The notes under the pieces were generated by a model. The model did not search any database. It saw only the letters and a list, made by a program, of their open reading frames with translations, and was not told where the DNA came from. The position numbers were made by a program, and so were the translations under genes. DNA of 64,000 nucleotides from a virus: the IMG/VR virus record IMGVR_UViG_3300008117_003079, positions 30,187-94,186 of that record; one strand, given 5' to 3'. This document shows, piece by piece, positions 35,601 through 45,246 of the stretch (position 1 is the first letter of the stretch; each line of letters opens with the position of its first letter).

Positions 35601-37651
35601 CATAAATAAGTAGAACCAGATGAGTATTCGATATTTAATTCATCCGTAGTTATTAACGATGAACTTAAATATAGTGATATTAACTCATTAGAAGATGTAG
35701 AACTATCTAGTATTATATTATCTAATGATTCATAATTAGTAGATTGTCCTTTTACAAAATCTACATCAATTGTAAAATTAGGTCCTTTTATTGGTGGACA
35801 ACTTACATCATTATTTTCCGTTAATACAACCGTTTCAATTAAAGGATTACTCATTAATTTTGTAATCCAGAATGTTGAATTATTCTGTATATTAGCAGGT
35901 AATGGTGAATATAATTTTAATATAATTGAATTAACAACATCATTTGGAGCAACAAACGTATTACCTAAATTATCCGTAGATTTTTTAGATAATGTAAAAT
36001 CATCGGTTTCCCATGATGAAATTATAATTTGTTCATCGTTTCCAAAATTAGCAAGGTGAGTTAAATACTTACTTTCTTTTGAAGGTTCATCAATTTTTAA
36101 TTTTTCAGAAAAAGCATTAAATAAAGCGTTAGTAATTATATCTTCATTTAATGAAAGTGTTGGAAGTGTTAATTTTGTCAACACTTCGTATTCATTACCA
36201 ATTAACTCCTCTGCTCCACTTCGATTATATGGTTTTAGTATTAATGTTATATTGTCACTACCAACCCAATTTGGATAATTTTCTCTTAATTTTTTAAGAT
36301 TAATTTTTATAGAACCGTTTGGTGGTTGATTACTTAATAATCCAATTTTACTGCCATCTTTTTGTTTTAACCAAACATCAACCGATGAAACTGCAAAAGA
36401 GGAATATGAAACTTCATAATCAATGTTAAAATCAGAAAATGATGGTACATCAATTGATTCTGCATATATAACCTCCGTAATAGCAGGGAAATCATTTATT
36501 GCAGTAAATGTTACAATTGCTTCTACTCTAGTGCCTGTTCCGAATTTATTACTGGTTGGAACAAAAAATATCTTTTTAGAACCGTAAACCTCATTGAAAT
36601 CTTTTTGAAAGAATAAGGTTACTTCTTTATCTGAAGCTGGAATTTCTAAAACTTTATCAGCTGAAAGATATACTAAAACAGAATCTGCAAATTCAGTATT
36701 AAATGGAATTGCTATACTTTTTTCTGTATCAGAATCTTTTACGTTAACATTATATTGTATTTGATTTAATACTACTACAGGTGCTTCTGATTTAACTTCT
36801 TTTTCCGCTTCGATTACAACTCCTAATCCAGAATTTAGTAATGATGCTGGTAATTGGAATGCATAATTTTGTTTTGTTAATCTATCGTAATTAACTGAAT
36901 CTGAACCAAATTGTTGAGTAGTTCCTGAATATATGTTTTTAATAAAAATGCCATCGGGTACATTACCTTTAATTTCAAAATTAACAACAGCACTATCTAA
37001 AACATTTTTAGGTATACTTCCAATCTGATTATTAGATAATTGCAATTCTCCATCTACACCTATGTTACCTTCAAATACAATTTGATATTTTAAACTTAAA
37101 GTAGTTAATTCTTTTATATTTGAATCAAACAAAATTTCATATCCAACCATCGGATTATCAACGGTTACCACATCTGCAGGAGGTGGAGGTGGAGTTTGTG
37201 TTCGTCTTGCTACTTCTGTTTTAAATCTTAAACTTATAGTTCCAAAATTGAAATTTTGAGTTTGTTGTTCTTCCCATACATCATCTATTAATGAGTATTC
37301 AGTTACACCAATTCCTTCAACTATTTCATTTGCATATTGTAGTTGTTTGGTATTAATTATAAATTTAGATAATACTTTACCATTATCTAAATTTGCAGTA
37401 TAAGTTTTGGGACCATTAAATTGTAAAGATGAATTATATACAATATCAACAGATTTACCATATCCAGTAGATACACCTTCTTCAAAAAACTCTAAATCAT
37501 TAGTTTCACTTACTAAATAAATTTTTAAACTAGAGGGAGGACTACTTGGTCTATATGTGGGGGCATTAAAAGGAGCCTCTCCATTGCTAGATGGGATTCC
37601 TGCGTTATTAGTAAAATCAGGATAGGAGTATAGACCGTTTTGTTCTGCCAT
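32675..37651 (-). CDS. Giant tail/baseplate protein with a LamG-like domain
   Basis: 1658 residues. The Pro-rich N-terminus leads into beta-domains. Near residue 900 lies a segment RRIVNNLPYLLKHKGTRRGIHALMACYGIP, shared with baseplate/tail proteins of related phages. A LamG-like part follows (LFVKPLESSQYTLISGSGW near 991, then LGGNYIGSVDEFRLWSEVLD near 1092). The C-terminus has five divergent repeats of 'YQKETxID' type (about 1380-1470) and ends RDSSEPILEVE. It is one of the largest tail proteins and probably forms part of the baseplate periphery or a fibre anchor. Not assigned to a T4 gene. Confidence 0.7.
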   Translation of the reverse strand: MAEQNGLYSYPDFTNNAGIPSSNGEAPFNAPTYRPSSPPSSLKIYLVSETNDLEFFEEGVSTGYGKSVDIVYNSSLQFNGPKTYTANLDNGKVLSKFIINTKQLQYANEIVEGIGVTEYSLIDDVWEEQQTQNFNFGTISLRFKTEVARRTQTPPPPPADVVTVDNPMVGYEILFDSNIKELTTLSLKYQIVFEGNIGVDGELQLSNNQIGSIPKNVLDSAVVNFEIKGNVPDGIFIKNIYSGTTQQFGSDSVNYDRLTKQNYAFQLPASLLNSGLGVVIEAEKEVKSEAPVVVLNQIQYNVNVKDSDTEKSIAIPFNTEFADSVLVYLSADKVLEIPASDKEVTLFFQKDFNEVYGSKKIFFVPTSNKFGTGTRVEAIVTFTAINDFPAITEVIYAESIDVPSFSDFNIDYEVSYSSFAVSSVDVWLKQKDGSKIGLLSNQPPNGSIKINLKKLRENYPNWVGSDNITLILKPYNRSGAEELIGNEYEVLTKLTLPTLSLNEDIITNALFNAFSEKLKIDEPSKESKYLTHLANFGNDEQIIISSWETDDFTLSKKSTDNLGNTFVAPNDVVNSIILKLYSPLPANIQNNSTFWITKLMSNPLIETVVLTENNDVSCPPIKGPNFTIDVDFVKGQSTNYESLDNIILDSSTSSNELISLYLSSSLITTDELNIEYSSGSTYLWENFVHFSSANERIANFVYKVQLIEVYETALAAANASQAHSGSLPSIQEAERQQLKKNQLVNGFDGFEKFLYTSSSLSWPYNGATRRLSTSNEVSNWYSNIEELANIYDANNSNYVLNNIPQYIVNNNENESLLLFFSMIGHHFDNIYFHTKSIEKSRGLGYKSKDGISDKLLFDTLKSFSWDAKNLAADADLWSYVFGKDKEGNDRESNPAKQRTNEVWRRIVNNLPYLLKHKGTRRGIHALMACYGIPSSNLSILEFGGPEVGDTSKSKLVLDNITTGLNMTLTSSIEMEWKQTNNTSSLKPNTIELFVKPLESSQYTLISGSGWNVNLSGSTNSDYGKVKFNYSGSLSIETSTLPIFNGKFFGISVSSGSAGLKLDVRQADKERTIFQESISSSNYTNWNNGSTIKLGGNYIGSVDEFRLWSEVLDTEKFYEHVSFPEMINGNSVSSSTDDLYFRLDFEYPKNLAETSSLINVDTNIYFENGLTRNHYENGTTASLYSVNLTPLLSASAIGFPSVSEYPFQFEVIDRTIVMEYPDGGASRFSTNKIRFEDQYTLTNQKISGSVGVDLSIKSRATKKAFDQSPTDSNRVGLFFSPTKELNMDIAKTFGGLNIDNYIGDPSDDYKPNYKSLDNLRNYYFQRFDNRDIYSYINLIKLYEKSMFEDLKKMLPARVKATTGLLIEPHFLERSKVVHKKPTADDYQKETEIKLSDTSVISFEDIQKETLIDANISQNLTAENNQYEALISTASVNNLLAENYQQDSTIDMNSNFVFNSDYYQKEITIDAELGDPTIVSEIVSSNSNQIIGQTEFETIGFGIYAQSGSAIRTYFNKDNRVVKERVRVQLVTEEKERIIQKFAITASANGLGDPRGGYVSDIETYTETKLNIQPFSGSTVPTVKGNIIEVKNVDGYLPTHNKFTSDLTRGLQNSFFRGSKNTSATTLDGSSPIETFTSNPNTLRVNKTGRDSSEPILEVE
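33250..33510 (-). repeat. Degenerate Tyr-Gln-x-Glu repeats in the giant tail protein
   Basis: Five roughly 20-residue units, with DDYQKETEI, EDIQKETLI, NNQYEALI, ENYQQDSTI and DYYQKEITI as their cores, each followed by an acidic or Asn-rich spacer. No DNA-level identity is visible. Confidence 0.6.
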
Positions 37652-37684
37652 CGATTACTTTTGTTTTATATAAGTATTTTAATA

Positions 37685-38989
37685 TTATTTTATTGCCCCA
37701 CGAGGTCTTTTAGTTGTTACCAATCCAGCTGCTTCATCTCTAAACGAAATTTCACCAGGTGTGAACACATCAACAGTTCCTTCACCCATTGTTACAGTTT
37801 GTTCACCAGTTCCTCCGCCTGTTGTTACAACTGGTGGTTCAAAAACAGGCTCTGGCATTGTTACAGGAGCCTTCTCTTCTACTACAGGTATTTTCGGAGG
37901 AGGTTGTAATGCAGGTGGTTGTGGTGGTATAACTTCAACTGGTGTGGGTGGAGTTACATTTGAGATACCTTCAAATGATACTGCTACCAATTCTGGGGAA
38001 TACACATTTCTTACAATTTCTACTTTAGTATCATAAGCTTCCACTAAATTTTGAATTTCTTTTTTAACTTCTTCTACTCCAAATTCAATAGGTAACTTTT
38101 CATATTTTACAACCCTTCTACTTAATGTTTTTATATTAAATGTTATAGAATTATTTAAAATATTTTTTATTTCATTTAATAAATAATTGAAATCATATTG
38201 TTCACAATCATCAAATCGTTTCTCCGATGGAGAACCAAATGTAGATTGAGCAATATCATAATTTTTATTGTTTAACCAATAATTAACACTATCTCTGAAA
38301 TCTGTAAATATTTTAGTTTTAAATGCATTAAAGTTACTTAATCCAAAATCTTTTTTAAGAACTGATTGAAAATCATTTCCAAATTTTGCTGTCAATGCAT
38401 CATCTATAGATTGTAAAGATGTTCTTTCAAACGAATCCAATCCATCTAATATATTTTTTTTATAGTATTTAAAATCTCTATTTAGATTGTTTAAGTTTAA
38501 AAATTGTTTAGTATTAGTTGCGTTTATTTCAGGACTGTTAGTTTTTAATGGTATAATACGAAGTTCTGCTCTTGATGGGGATATTTCATGTATCCAAACT
38601 CTTTCTAGTTCGTTTTCACTACCAATTCTACTACGAACAAAGTTTATATTAACTTTAAGGATTCCGTTTGTAAATCCTAAATCATTCAATAATTTTTCAA
38701 TATTAATAGCAAGTTCTTTTTTACCTAATGTATTAGTAAGTGAATACATATATGAACCTATATTATTTTTTTTTATATATGCTACATTTTTTCCTGATTT
38801 TTGGGGTAAGAGTATATTGTTAATATCATATACAGATACTTCCATTACATCATATTTACATTCACCAAATTCGGCTTCCTCTGTTTGATTTTTAGTAACA
38901 ATAAATAAATCTTCAGCAACGAGAAATTGTCCTTCATTGGTTGAATTTGAATTTATGCTATCAAAATTTGTATATTTTCTAATACTCAT
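37685..38989 (-). CDS. Tail-region protein with a Pro-rich linker
   Basis: 434 residues, not recognised. The N-terminal 330 residues are mixed alpha/beta; from about 340 a Pro/Val-rich linker (VTPPTPVEVIPPQPPALQPPP) leads to a Gly/Thr-rich tail (VVTTGGGTGEQTV) and ends TKRPRGAIK. It sits between the coiled-coil protein and the giant tail protein in the baseplate cluster. The extended linker suggests a tether. Start ATG 38989. Confidence 0.7.
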   Translation of the reverse strand: MSIRKYTNFDSINSNSTNEGQFLVAEDLFIVTKNQTEEAEFGECKYDVMEVSVYDINNILLPQKSGKNVAYIKKNNIGSYMYSLTNTLGKKELAINIEKLLNDLGFTNGILKVNINFVRSRIGSENELERVWIHEISPSRAELRIIPLKTNSPEINATNTKQFLNLNNLNRDFKYYKKNILDGLDSFERTSLQSIDDALTAKFGNDFQSVLKKDFGLSNFNAFKTKIFTDFRDSVNYWLNNKNYDIAQSTFGSPSEKRFDDCEQYDFNYLLNEIKNILNNSITFNIKTLSRRVVKYEKLPIEFGVEEVKKEIQNLVEAYDTKVEIVRNVYSPELVAVSFEGISNVTPPTPVEVIPPQPPALQPPPKIPVVEEKAPVTMPEPVFEPPVVTTGGGTGEQTVTMGEGTVDVFTPGEISFRDEAAGLVTTKRPRGAIK

Positions 38990-38999
38990 AATTTATATA

Positions 39000-40148
39000 T
39001 TAATACGAACCCGGATTTGCTTTTACAATATTACATGGGTATTCTTTAAATTCAGTTGTACCATCTTTTTTAGTTGCAATAACTTTTATAGTTCCTTTAT
39101 ATTCGGTAGTAGACCCCCAACCAATAAATTTGGATTCGGATTCAGCACTTTTTGGTACTGCGTTAGCTTTTATTTTAAATTCTATAGTTTCATTTCCACC
39201 ACCAGCTAAATCAAAATTATTCTTTGGTATAATTAACCAATTCCAATTGTTTGCCAATTTAACTTGAAATGTTATGTTTACAGGTTGAGTATCGTTGTTT
39301 GTTATAGCCAATTGACCACCTGCTTCCCATTTAGTTGCATTGTAATCTTTTGCATTAATTTTACCAGCTAATCCCTTTGTTATATCAGTTCTAGTTGTTG
39401 CGCCTGACCACTTAATGATTGTGGTTTTAACTAAAATATCACCACCACTTGCTAATGCGGTATTGGATGCAGATTGTTGTATGGCCTGTTGTTGTTGAAC
39501 TGCTCCTAATTGAGATTGTAATCCTTCAATTATGGAATTCAACGAATCAATTTGTTTAATTAGGGCTTCAATTTGTGCTTTAAATCCTGCATTTTGAGAT
39601 TGTAATGATGCTCTTAAAATGGATTCATCTACTGATTTTTGTACTGCAGATTGTATCTGTGTTGCAAATTGTTCAATCACTTTTGATAACGCATCCAACT
39701 GATTAGCCAATATATCATTGGTTTGCTCTATTGCTAATCTTTTATTAGTTTCAGATAACACTTGTGATGTTAAAGTGTTGATTTCAGCATTTAAAACTTC
39801 AATATCCGTTGTTAATTTTTGAACCTGTTTTCTTAAATCCGCATTAGTAAGAACTTCAGCGTCGTATAATGGTTTAGGTACTAAATCAAGATTTACTGTA
39901 GGGATATTTGGTTTTAATTCCTTAACTTCAGTATCAATTGCTTTTAAAAGTTCAACATCATCTAATTTAGATTTAACCAATGGTTTGAATATCAAAGATG
40001 ATGCGATATTATCTTCACTAACTACGGTTACACCATATTCATTTTTAGAAACAGCAGCAGACCCTGATACTTTTAGAATGTTTTCTAAATCAGTGTTTCT
40101 TTTTTCTTCTAATTTTAATGCAATTGCTTCTAATGATGTTAATGCCAT
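39000..40148 (-). CDS. Coiled-coil tail/baseplate protein with beta C-terminus
   Basis: 382 residues. Residues about 105-230 form a long heptad coil (LRKQVQKLTTDIEVLNAEI, then QLDALSKVIEQFATQI and GLQSQLGAVQQQQ). The last 140 residues switch to a beta domain with KWEAGGQLAITNND and FQVKLANNWNWLIIP, the look of an Ig-like virion domain. It follows the DNRLRE-type gene by 2 bases. A trimeric fibre or whisker role is plausible; not assigned. Confidence 0.7.
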   Translation of the reverse strand: MALTSLEAIALKLEEKRNTDLENILKVSGSAAVSKNEYGVTVVSEDNIASSLIFKPLVKSKLDDVELLKAIDTEVKELKPNIPTVNLDLVPKPLYDAEVLTNADLRKQVQKLTTDIEVLNAEINTLTSQVLSETNKRLAIEQTNDILANQLDALSKVIEQFATQIQSAVQKSVDESILRASLQSQNAGFKAQIEALIKQIDSLNSIIEGLQSQLGAVQQQQAIQQSASNTALASGGDILVKTTIIKWSGATTRTDITKGLAGKINAKDYNATKWEAGGQLAITNNDTQPVNITFQVKLANNWNWLIIPKNNFDLAGGGNETIEFKIKANAVPKSAESESKFIGWGSTTEYKGTIKVIATKKDGTTEFKEYPCNIVKANPGSY

Positions 40149-40150
40149 TG

Positions 40151-41212
40151 TTATACTATTTGAAATGTTAATTTATCATCAATTATAGTAGATATTTCAC
40201 CATCAATTATTTTTAATTTTAATCGGTATGTTCTATACAATGGTAATGTATTTAAATCTAAAATAAAATAATTAGATGTGTTATCACATGAAATTTTAGT
40301 GTATTCTCCAAATGGAAATATAACATCGTTTGTGATATAATCTTCTAATTGATAATATGATGTTGTAGGTAAATACTTTGATTGGTCGTATTCAAATGTT
40401 GTTGAAAATGACTTTAAAGGAAACATATCTCTACCTTTAATTCTAATTTTTATTCTACTATCTTTAGTATATTCCGTTTTTAAATTGGTAATAACTACCT
40501 TATAATCATCTTCAGCATAGCCAGTTACTGGTAATAAACTTCCAGTTGCAAAGGATGTGTCATTCCAAACTACCTCTAATTTTGGTTCATATATCGTATT
40601 GGTTTCTTTAGAAAAGAATTTTAATACACCATAATCTAATGTATTTTCTTCGTTTTCTAATCCATGATGTACGATAAACCCATTATTTGGTATAGAACCA
40701 CTTAACCATCCATTAACTATACCTGTCACATTGATTCTAATATCTGCATCTTCGTAGTTGTAAGATTGAGATGCCTGTGATGCCGTATACCATGTACCAC
40801 CTTCCGCATTTGCAGAACCAGTTGTACCCGGTGTAAACACTGCGGTTCCTGCCGTAACATTATCTTGCCAAGTATTAACACCATTTCTGTATTTCCAACT
40901 TACACCATCTGATGTAATGTTATCGAATTTAGTACCAGTACCCATTGACCAACTCTGTGATATTGCGTTAGCGTGTATCGTATATTCTAAAGGAATTTCT
41001 TCCGCTTGGGAGGATTTTAGATTTAAATATACAATAGAACCACTTGGGATTCCCATATTAGCTACATCAAATTTTATTAAAGTTCTAGCTATATCTTTAC
41101 TAGAACCATAATACAATTTACCAACCTCTAATATCTCATCTCTACCTGCATTTTGGTCTGGTTGTTGTAAGTAAATACTGGCATCGAACGATGATGTGAA
41201 TAATTTATGCAT
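40151..41212 (-). CDS. DNRLRE-like virion protein
   Basis: 353 residues. The N-terminal 215 residues follow the DNRLRE pattern: ASIYLQQPDQNAGRDEILEVG, ARTLIKFDVANMGIPSG, a Trp-rich block (SWKYRNGVNTWQDN), VTGIVNGWLSGSIPNNGFIV and FFSKETNTIYEPKLEV. The rest is a second beta domain (IRIKGRDMFPLKSFS). Such domains occur in phage and bacterial surface proteins. It lies directly downstream of gp6, so it belongs to the baseplate or tail tip. Confidence 0.7.
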   Translation of the reverse strand: MHKLFTSSFDASIYLQQPDQNAGRDEILEVGKLYYGSSKDIARTLIKFDVANMGIPSGSIVYLNLKSSQAEEIPLEYTIHANAISQSWSMGTGTKFDNITSDGVSWKYRNGVNTWQDNVTAGTAVFTPGTTGSANAEGGTWYTASQASQSYNYEDADIRINVTGIVNGWLSGSIPNNGFIVHHGLENEENTLDYGVLKFFSKETNTIYEPKLEVVWNDTSFATGSLLPVTGYAEDDYKVVITNLKTEYTKDSRIKIRIKGRDMFPLKSFSTTFEYDQSKYLPTTSYYQLEDYITNDVIFPFGEYTKISCDNTSNYFILDLNTLPLYRTYRLKLKIIDGEISTIIDDKLTFQIV

Positions 41213-41213
41213 A

Positions 41214-43241
41214 TTATAAAGCTCTTCCTTTTATATCTTTGTTAGGGTATCTTACTTCGAAAACACAAGGGTCTAATGATGGGTATACCACTTTACCTCT
41301 AGTTGCTTCATCGATATTGTATTTATTTGGTGAATAATTTCCATCTCCACCACATAAGTTTGAAATCTTAACAGATGGAACACTCATGACTCCTTCTACA
41401 TTTGCAAGTATTAATTCTAATTCAGAAATGTTTATTGGTTTATTGAATGTCCAATTATCTATATTAAAATAATCTTGTATTTTAACTAAACAATTAGCAA
41501 CCACTTCTCTTTTATTGTAATTTGAATAACATATTACATCAAAGTCAACACCTATGTTTACAATGAATCCATCAATCATATTTACCGCATCGGTAATCAA
41601 TCGATATTCACCTAAATAAGTTTTAAGATTTTGTTTAACTGCTTGATTTAAATTTACCAAATGTTTGTTAGAATCATACCCCAAAACATACATATTGATA
41701 GCAAATGGATTATTTACTTCATTTAATGATGATTTTTTAGTTGAAAGGTATTTAATTAATTGTCCTTGAATATCCGATTTACTCATACCCTTAAATCCAT
41801 CTACTAAATTAGTAAATTCTGCAATAGATGCTGGGCTAGATAAAATAGATGCAGGTGAATTGTTGTCTATCTCTCCATCTTGAGATACATACACCTTCGC
41901 AACTGAACCATATCTTTCTGGCAATGATAATGCTCTTACTATATAATCCTGTTTAGTTACTGCTCTGTTTTGTGAACCAAATGTTGCTAAAGCGTTTTGT
42001 CTGATTTCTTCAATAGATTCTGCCCCTCTACCACCTATTGCAGGTTCTAAATTTTCTACTGCAATTGATGATTTGAATGAGTTATACATACCAACAATGT
42101 CCGTTGGGATAGCCAGTAAATCATCATCGAATTCAATTTTTTGAATTTTTGTTAAATCACCAACATTAACATTTGATGCAATTCCTCCACCTGTTAAGTA
42201 TTTTATACTCAACACTTGCCCAGCAGGTGCTATGCCAAATGTGTTTGTTTTTAAAAAGTTAGATGGGTCAATTCCTTGATTCAATCTATTAATAGAATTT
42301 GCCAAACCTAATCCTATATTTTTTGTATTAGGTAGTATTTGCTCATCTCTTAAATTAACATCACCACTACCAAATTGTATTTCAGTTGTATTATCCGAAT
42401 TAATTTTTACAGAAAATCTACGAGGTACTTTTTGTACTTCTAAAATATATGGTACTGAACCAGAATACTGTGATAAATCATTCACATTGGGTTGTTCTAC
42501 AAATATACTTTCTTGAGCCAAATATGGAACTTCATAATATCTGTTGTTATTGGAATCAGTTATTGATACTATTTGTATGATATTAGTTTCGGATAATTGA
42601 ATAGATGGGTAATCAGTATCACTACCCAATGTAATAGCAGTAGTATTTTCTTTAGCTGAAATGGCTTTAATTTTTTTGGATACTAAATATTGAGTAGGGG
42701 TACCAGTTGTAGCATCCCTTTCGTATACTTCAATTGTTCTATCCGTTGGATTTTCAAAATCGATTGCATCGGTAGTTATAAAAGATACATTACTATTTGT
42801 GGAGGATTGTACCTCAAATCCAGCTTTTATTTTAAAATAAAATCTACTATCTGCGGAATAATTAACACCACCATTTTCAACTTCAAAAACCGATGGTATT
42901 AATTGATAAACAGTCAGTGTGGTTATAGCGGGTGAAGTTACTTTAGGTTTATATCCCATAGATTGAGCCAATGAAACCACATTTTTACGTTCCGTAGCAT
43001 GGGATAACATTGATTCTTTTAATTGAGTATCTTGGTAAAATGAAAGAACATCTCCAATTGCAGCAGCCTGTTCAATAAACACCATACCAGGTGATGCTTC
43101 ATTAAAATCTGAATATGTATTTGGGAAATAGGTTTTAGTAAAATCTATTAAATTTTGCTTAAACGTGGCAAAATCTTTACCAATGTAATTGATGTTTTTA
43201 GTATCACTACCCCAACTTTTGTTTGATGGATTAATTGCCAT
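41214..43241 (-). CDS. gp6: Baseplate wedge protein, gp6/gpJ-like
   Basis: 675 residues (T4 gp6 is 660). INYIGKDFATFKQNLIDF near the N-terminus, then FNEASPGMVFIEQAAAIGDVLSFY (34-57), TERKNVVSLAQSMGYKPK (83-100) and AVTKQDYIVRALSLPERYG (426-444) are the gp6/gpJ landmarks. In T4 it forms the iris of the baseplate with gp7 and gp53. It is preceded by the gp25-like gene (2-base gap), the same pairing as in T4-like phages. Confidence 0.9.
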   Translation of the reverse strand: MAINPSNKSWGSDTKNINYIGKDFATFKQNLIDFTKTYFPNTYSDFNEASPGMVFIEQAAAIGDVLSFYQDTQLKESMLSHATERKNVVSLAQSMGYKPKVTSPAITTLTVYQLIPSVFEVENGGVNYSADSRFYFKIKAGFEVQSSTNSNVSFITTDAIDFENPTDRTIEVYERDATTGTPTQYLVSKKIKAISAKENTTAITLGSDTDYPSIQLSETNIIQIVSITDSNNNRYYEVPYLAQESIFVEQPNVNDLSQYSGSVPYILEVQKVPRRFSVKINSDNTTEIQFGSGDVNLRDEQILPNTKNIGLGLANSINRLNQGIDPSNFLKTNTFGIAPAGQVLSIKYLTGGGIASNVNVGDLTKIQKIEFDDDLLAIPTDIVGMYNSFKSSIAVENLEPAIGGRGAESIEEIRQNALATFGSQNRAVTKQDYIVRALSLPERYGSVAKVYVSQDGEIDNNSPASILSSPASIAEFTNLVDGFKGMSKSDIQGQLIKYLSTKKSSLNEVNNPFAINMYVLGYDSNKHLVNLNQAVKQNLKTYLGEYRLITDAVNMIDGFIVNIGVDFDVICYSNYNKREVVANCLVKIQDYFNIDNWTFNKPINISELELILANVEGVMSVPSVKISNLCGGDGNYSPNKYNIDEATRGKVVYPSLDPCVFEVRYPNKDIKGRAL

Positions 43242-43243
43242 TA

Positions 43244-43681
43244 CTAATTATTTATGTTTATTTGTACTGATTCTGTTAAATTTGGATTTGATGCTAAAGA
43301 AAATTGAATGTCCAATGATATTCTGTTTGTATCAATATCATTATCATCGTAATCAAATACTATTGAAGTTAAACTTAAATATGGTAACCAAGTATCAACT
43401 GCATCTACAATAGATGTTTCAATTCTTGACTCAATAGTAGCACCGTCCATCTGTTCAAATAACACCAACCAAACATCACACCCAAATTCAGGATTCATTA
43501 ATCTTTCTCCTTTTTTTGTTAGGATTAGGTTTTTTAAATTATCTTTTGCTTGAGTTAGAGTAGTATAATTTGTAGAAAATACACCATTAGAATTTGAAGA
43601 TTTGTTTATCCCAATTCCTAATACTTTATAATCATTTTCAGCTAAATCCGCTACTTTTACATTACCTAACTCTATTGCCAT
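43244..43681 (-). CDS. gp25: Baseplate wedge protein gp25
   Basis: 145 residues (T4 gp25 is 132). NLILTKKGERLMNPEFGCD (51-69) is the hallmark of the GPW/gp25 family (xLLTxxGERxxxPxFG), followed by ESRIETSIVDAVDTWLPYL. It nucleates sheath assembly on the baseplate. It shares one base with the neighbour at 43681 and leads directly to gp6. Confidence 0.9.
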   Translation of the reverse strand: MAIELGNVKVADLAENDYKVLGIGINKSSNSNGVFSTNYTTLTQAKDNLKNLILTKKGERLMNPEFGCDVWLVLFEQMDGATIESRIETSIVDAVDTWLPYLSLTSIVFDYDDNDIDTNRISLDIQFSLASNPNLTESVQININN

Positions 43682-44205
43682 TATTTAAATCTTTTTACTA
43701 ATTCTGAATAATCTCTTGATAATGCCTTTATTGTAGCATCTTGTAATCCATCACCCGTAGATTCAAAGTTTGGAACATTAGATGGTACATTTACCTCTCT
43801 AAAATCCATAGTTTCCCATTCACTCTCATCAACTCTTAATTCAGGTTTAATCATATCTAATACACTCCCAACTGCTTGAGCACCTTCCTTACGTTGTTCT
43901 GATGAAAATGGTTGGGTCATATTTAGAATCTCATTTATCATCGGGTCTTTTGAAAATTCCTTTTTGATTTGAGGTTTTTGTTGAGGTTGTACCACCTTTC
44001 TACTTTGTTGTAAAGCATTATTCGCAGCTGCAAATGGGTCTACTGATTTAATAGCCTCCTTTAAAGTAGGTGCGGTTGATGCTTTAGGTAAATTTGGAGT
44101 AACTGCACCAGATTTGATAAGTTTAGCAACTTCCTCTTTTACTTGTGCTTTTACTTCATTCTTAACCACTTCTTTAATTAGTGATACTAAAATGTCTGAT
44201 TTCAT
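43681..44205 (-). CDS. Baseplate-region hypothetical protein
   Basis: 174 residues, not recognised. N-terminal Lys/Val-rich helix (SLIKEVVKNEVKAQVKEEVA), a Gln-rich linker, and a C-terminal tail ending IKALSRDYSELVKRFK, which resembles the last segment of a small structural protein seen beside gp25 in other T4-like phages. A TATATTTATA-like motif lies 22 bases upstream. Co-transcribed with gp25. Confidence 0.7.
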   Translation of the reverse strand: MKSDILVSLIKEVVKNEVKAQVKEEVAKLIKSGAVTPNLPKASTAPTLKEAIKSVDPFAAANNALQQSRKVVQPQQKPQIKKEFSKDPMINEILNMTQPFSSEQRKEGAQAVGSVLDMIKPELRVDESEWETMDFREVNVPSNVPNFESTGDGLQDATIKALSRDYSELVKRFK

Positions 44206-44227
44206 AAAAATTATTGTTCTGTTTGTT

Positions 44228-44237
44228 AATAAATATA
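44228..44237 (-). promoter_or_regulatory. TATATTTATA-like motif (late-promoter candidate)
   Basis: Minus strand TATATTTATT (9 of 10), 22 bases above the ATG at 44205. No TTG partner. Confidence 0.35.
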
Positions 44238-44259
44238 ATAAGTTAAAATTTACACCGAT

Positions 44260-45246
44260 TTATCTTGAGGCAAGTAGTGTAGATGATTCTATTAGTTCTG
44301 CTTCATCTCCATATATTATAGATTTTATAGCTGCTGCGATTTCTGGTTCTTGAGTTTGCTCACCTTCTATAAATCCTTTAGCGATAGCAGTTCCAATTGC
44401 AGAAAGTGTATCAGTTTGATTTTCCGTTTGAGTTATAGCACTCGTTGCATCTAATGCAGTATCTACACCAACTATTGCTATACCACCCGCGAGTGATACC
44501 ATATCTTTAAAATCTAAAGAAGATAATGGACTACCACTAAATGGTTTAACAAAATAACCAGCCCATGGTAAAACTCCAGGAGCAGGTGGGGCAGGTGGAG
44601 GGTATGTACAATTACAAGTAAATAATCCACCTACCGTTAGTAAATGTACTGATGCGGATATTATAAAATTTAATAAAAATGGTGAAATACTAGCCATTGG
44701 TGGTACAACAATTGGTGTCCATATTCCAGGAGATAAATTCAAACCAGTATTTGTTGTTAAATTTGCAACTGCACCAATACATGGTATATTTGGAACAGGT
44801 ATTTTAGCAGAAGTTGCACCTAACCAATATGCCTGAATCGCAGGTCCAATATCTCTTAACAAATCTCCAGTTTTACTTAATGTAGTTGTATTCAAAATTA
44901 AAAGTAAAGTTGACTCCATTAAAGCAACATTGCCTCCTGTGAATGGAACACCTCCTATCAAAGTTTTACCACCTCGTATAGCTTTATCATATTCTTCGGT
45001 TAAAGATTGAGCGAATGAGTAGTTGTTTGCTATATTATTTAAATCTGTTTCAGGGAAAAAATCACCAATAACACCAGTATCACCCAATACAGAAGTACCT
45101 CCCACAACCGAAGAAGCTACCGCTGCTATTTTAGATTTAGCAACATTTTCTGCCATTTCTAATGACATATTTAAATAAAAGTCCGACCAACTATTAGAAA
45201 TTCCTCCTTTAAAAAGTTGTTTTGCCGCATTTAAATTTATAGCCAT
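44260..45246 (-). CDS. Baseplate-region protein with hydrophobic core
   Basis: 328 residues, not recognised. The central part (IQAYWLGATSAKIPVPNI, then ISPFLLNFIISASVHLLTVGG) is hydrophobic, with a CNCTYPPPAPPAPG Pro-rich motif after it. It could be a baseplate hub component or a tape-measure chaperone; no motif decides. ATG shares a base with the needle gene's stop at 45246. Confidence 0.65.
   Translation of the reverse strand: MAINLNAAKQLFKGGISNSWSDFYLNMSLEMAENVAKSKIAAVASSVVGGTSVLGDTGVIGDFFPETDLNNIANNYSFAQSLTEEYDKAIRGGKTLIGGVPFTGGNVALMESTLLLILNTTTLSKTGDLLRDIGPAIQAYWLGATSAKIPVPNIPCIGAVANLTTNTGLNLSPGIWTPIVVPPMASISPFLLNFIISASVHLLTVGGLFTCNCTYPPPAPPAPGVLPWAGYFVKPFSGSPLSSLDFKDMVSLAGGIAIVGVDTALDATSAITQTENQTDTLSAIGTAIAKGFIEGEQTQEPEIAAAIKSIIYGDEAELIESSTLLASR

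Noticed and set aside
38487-38888. Plus-strand open frame of 133 codons
   Set aside because: Lies entirely opposite the Pro-rich tail protein gene; composition is the reverse image of an AT-rich coding strand.
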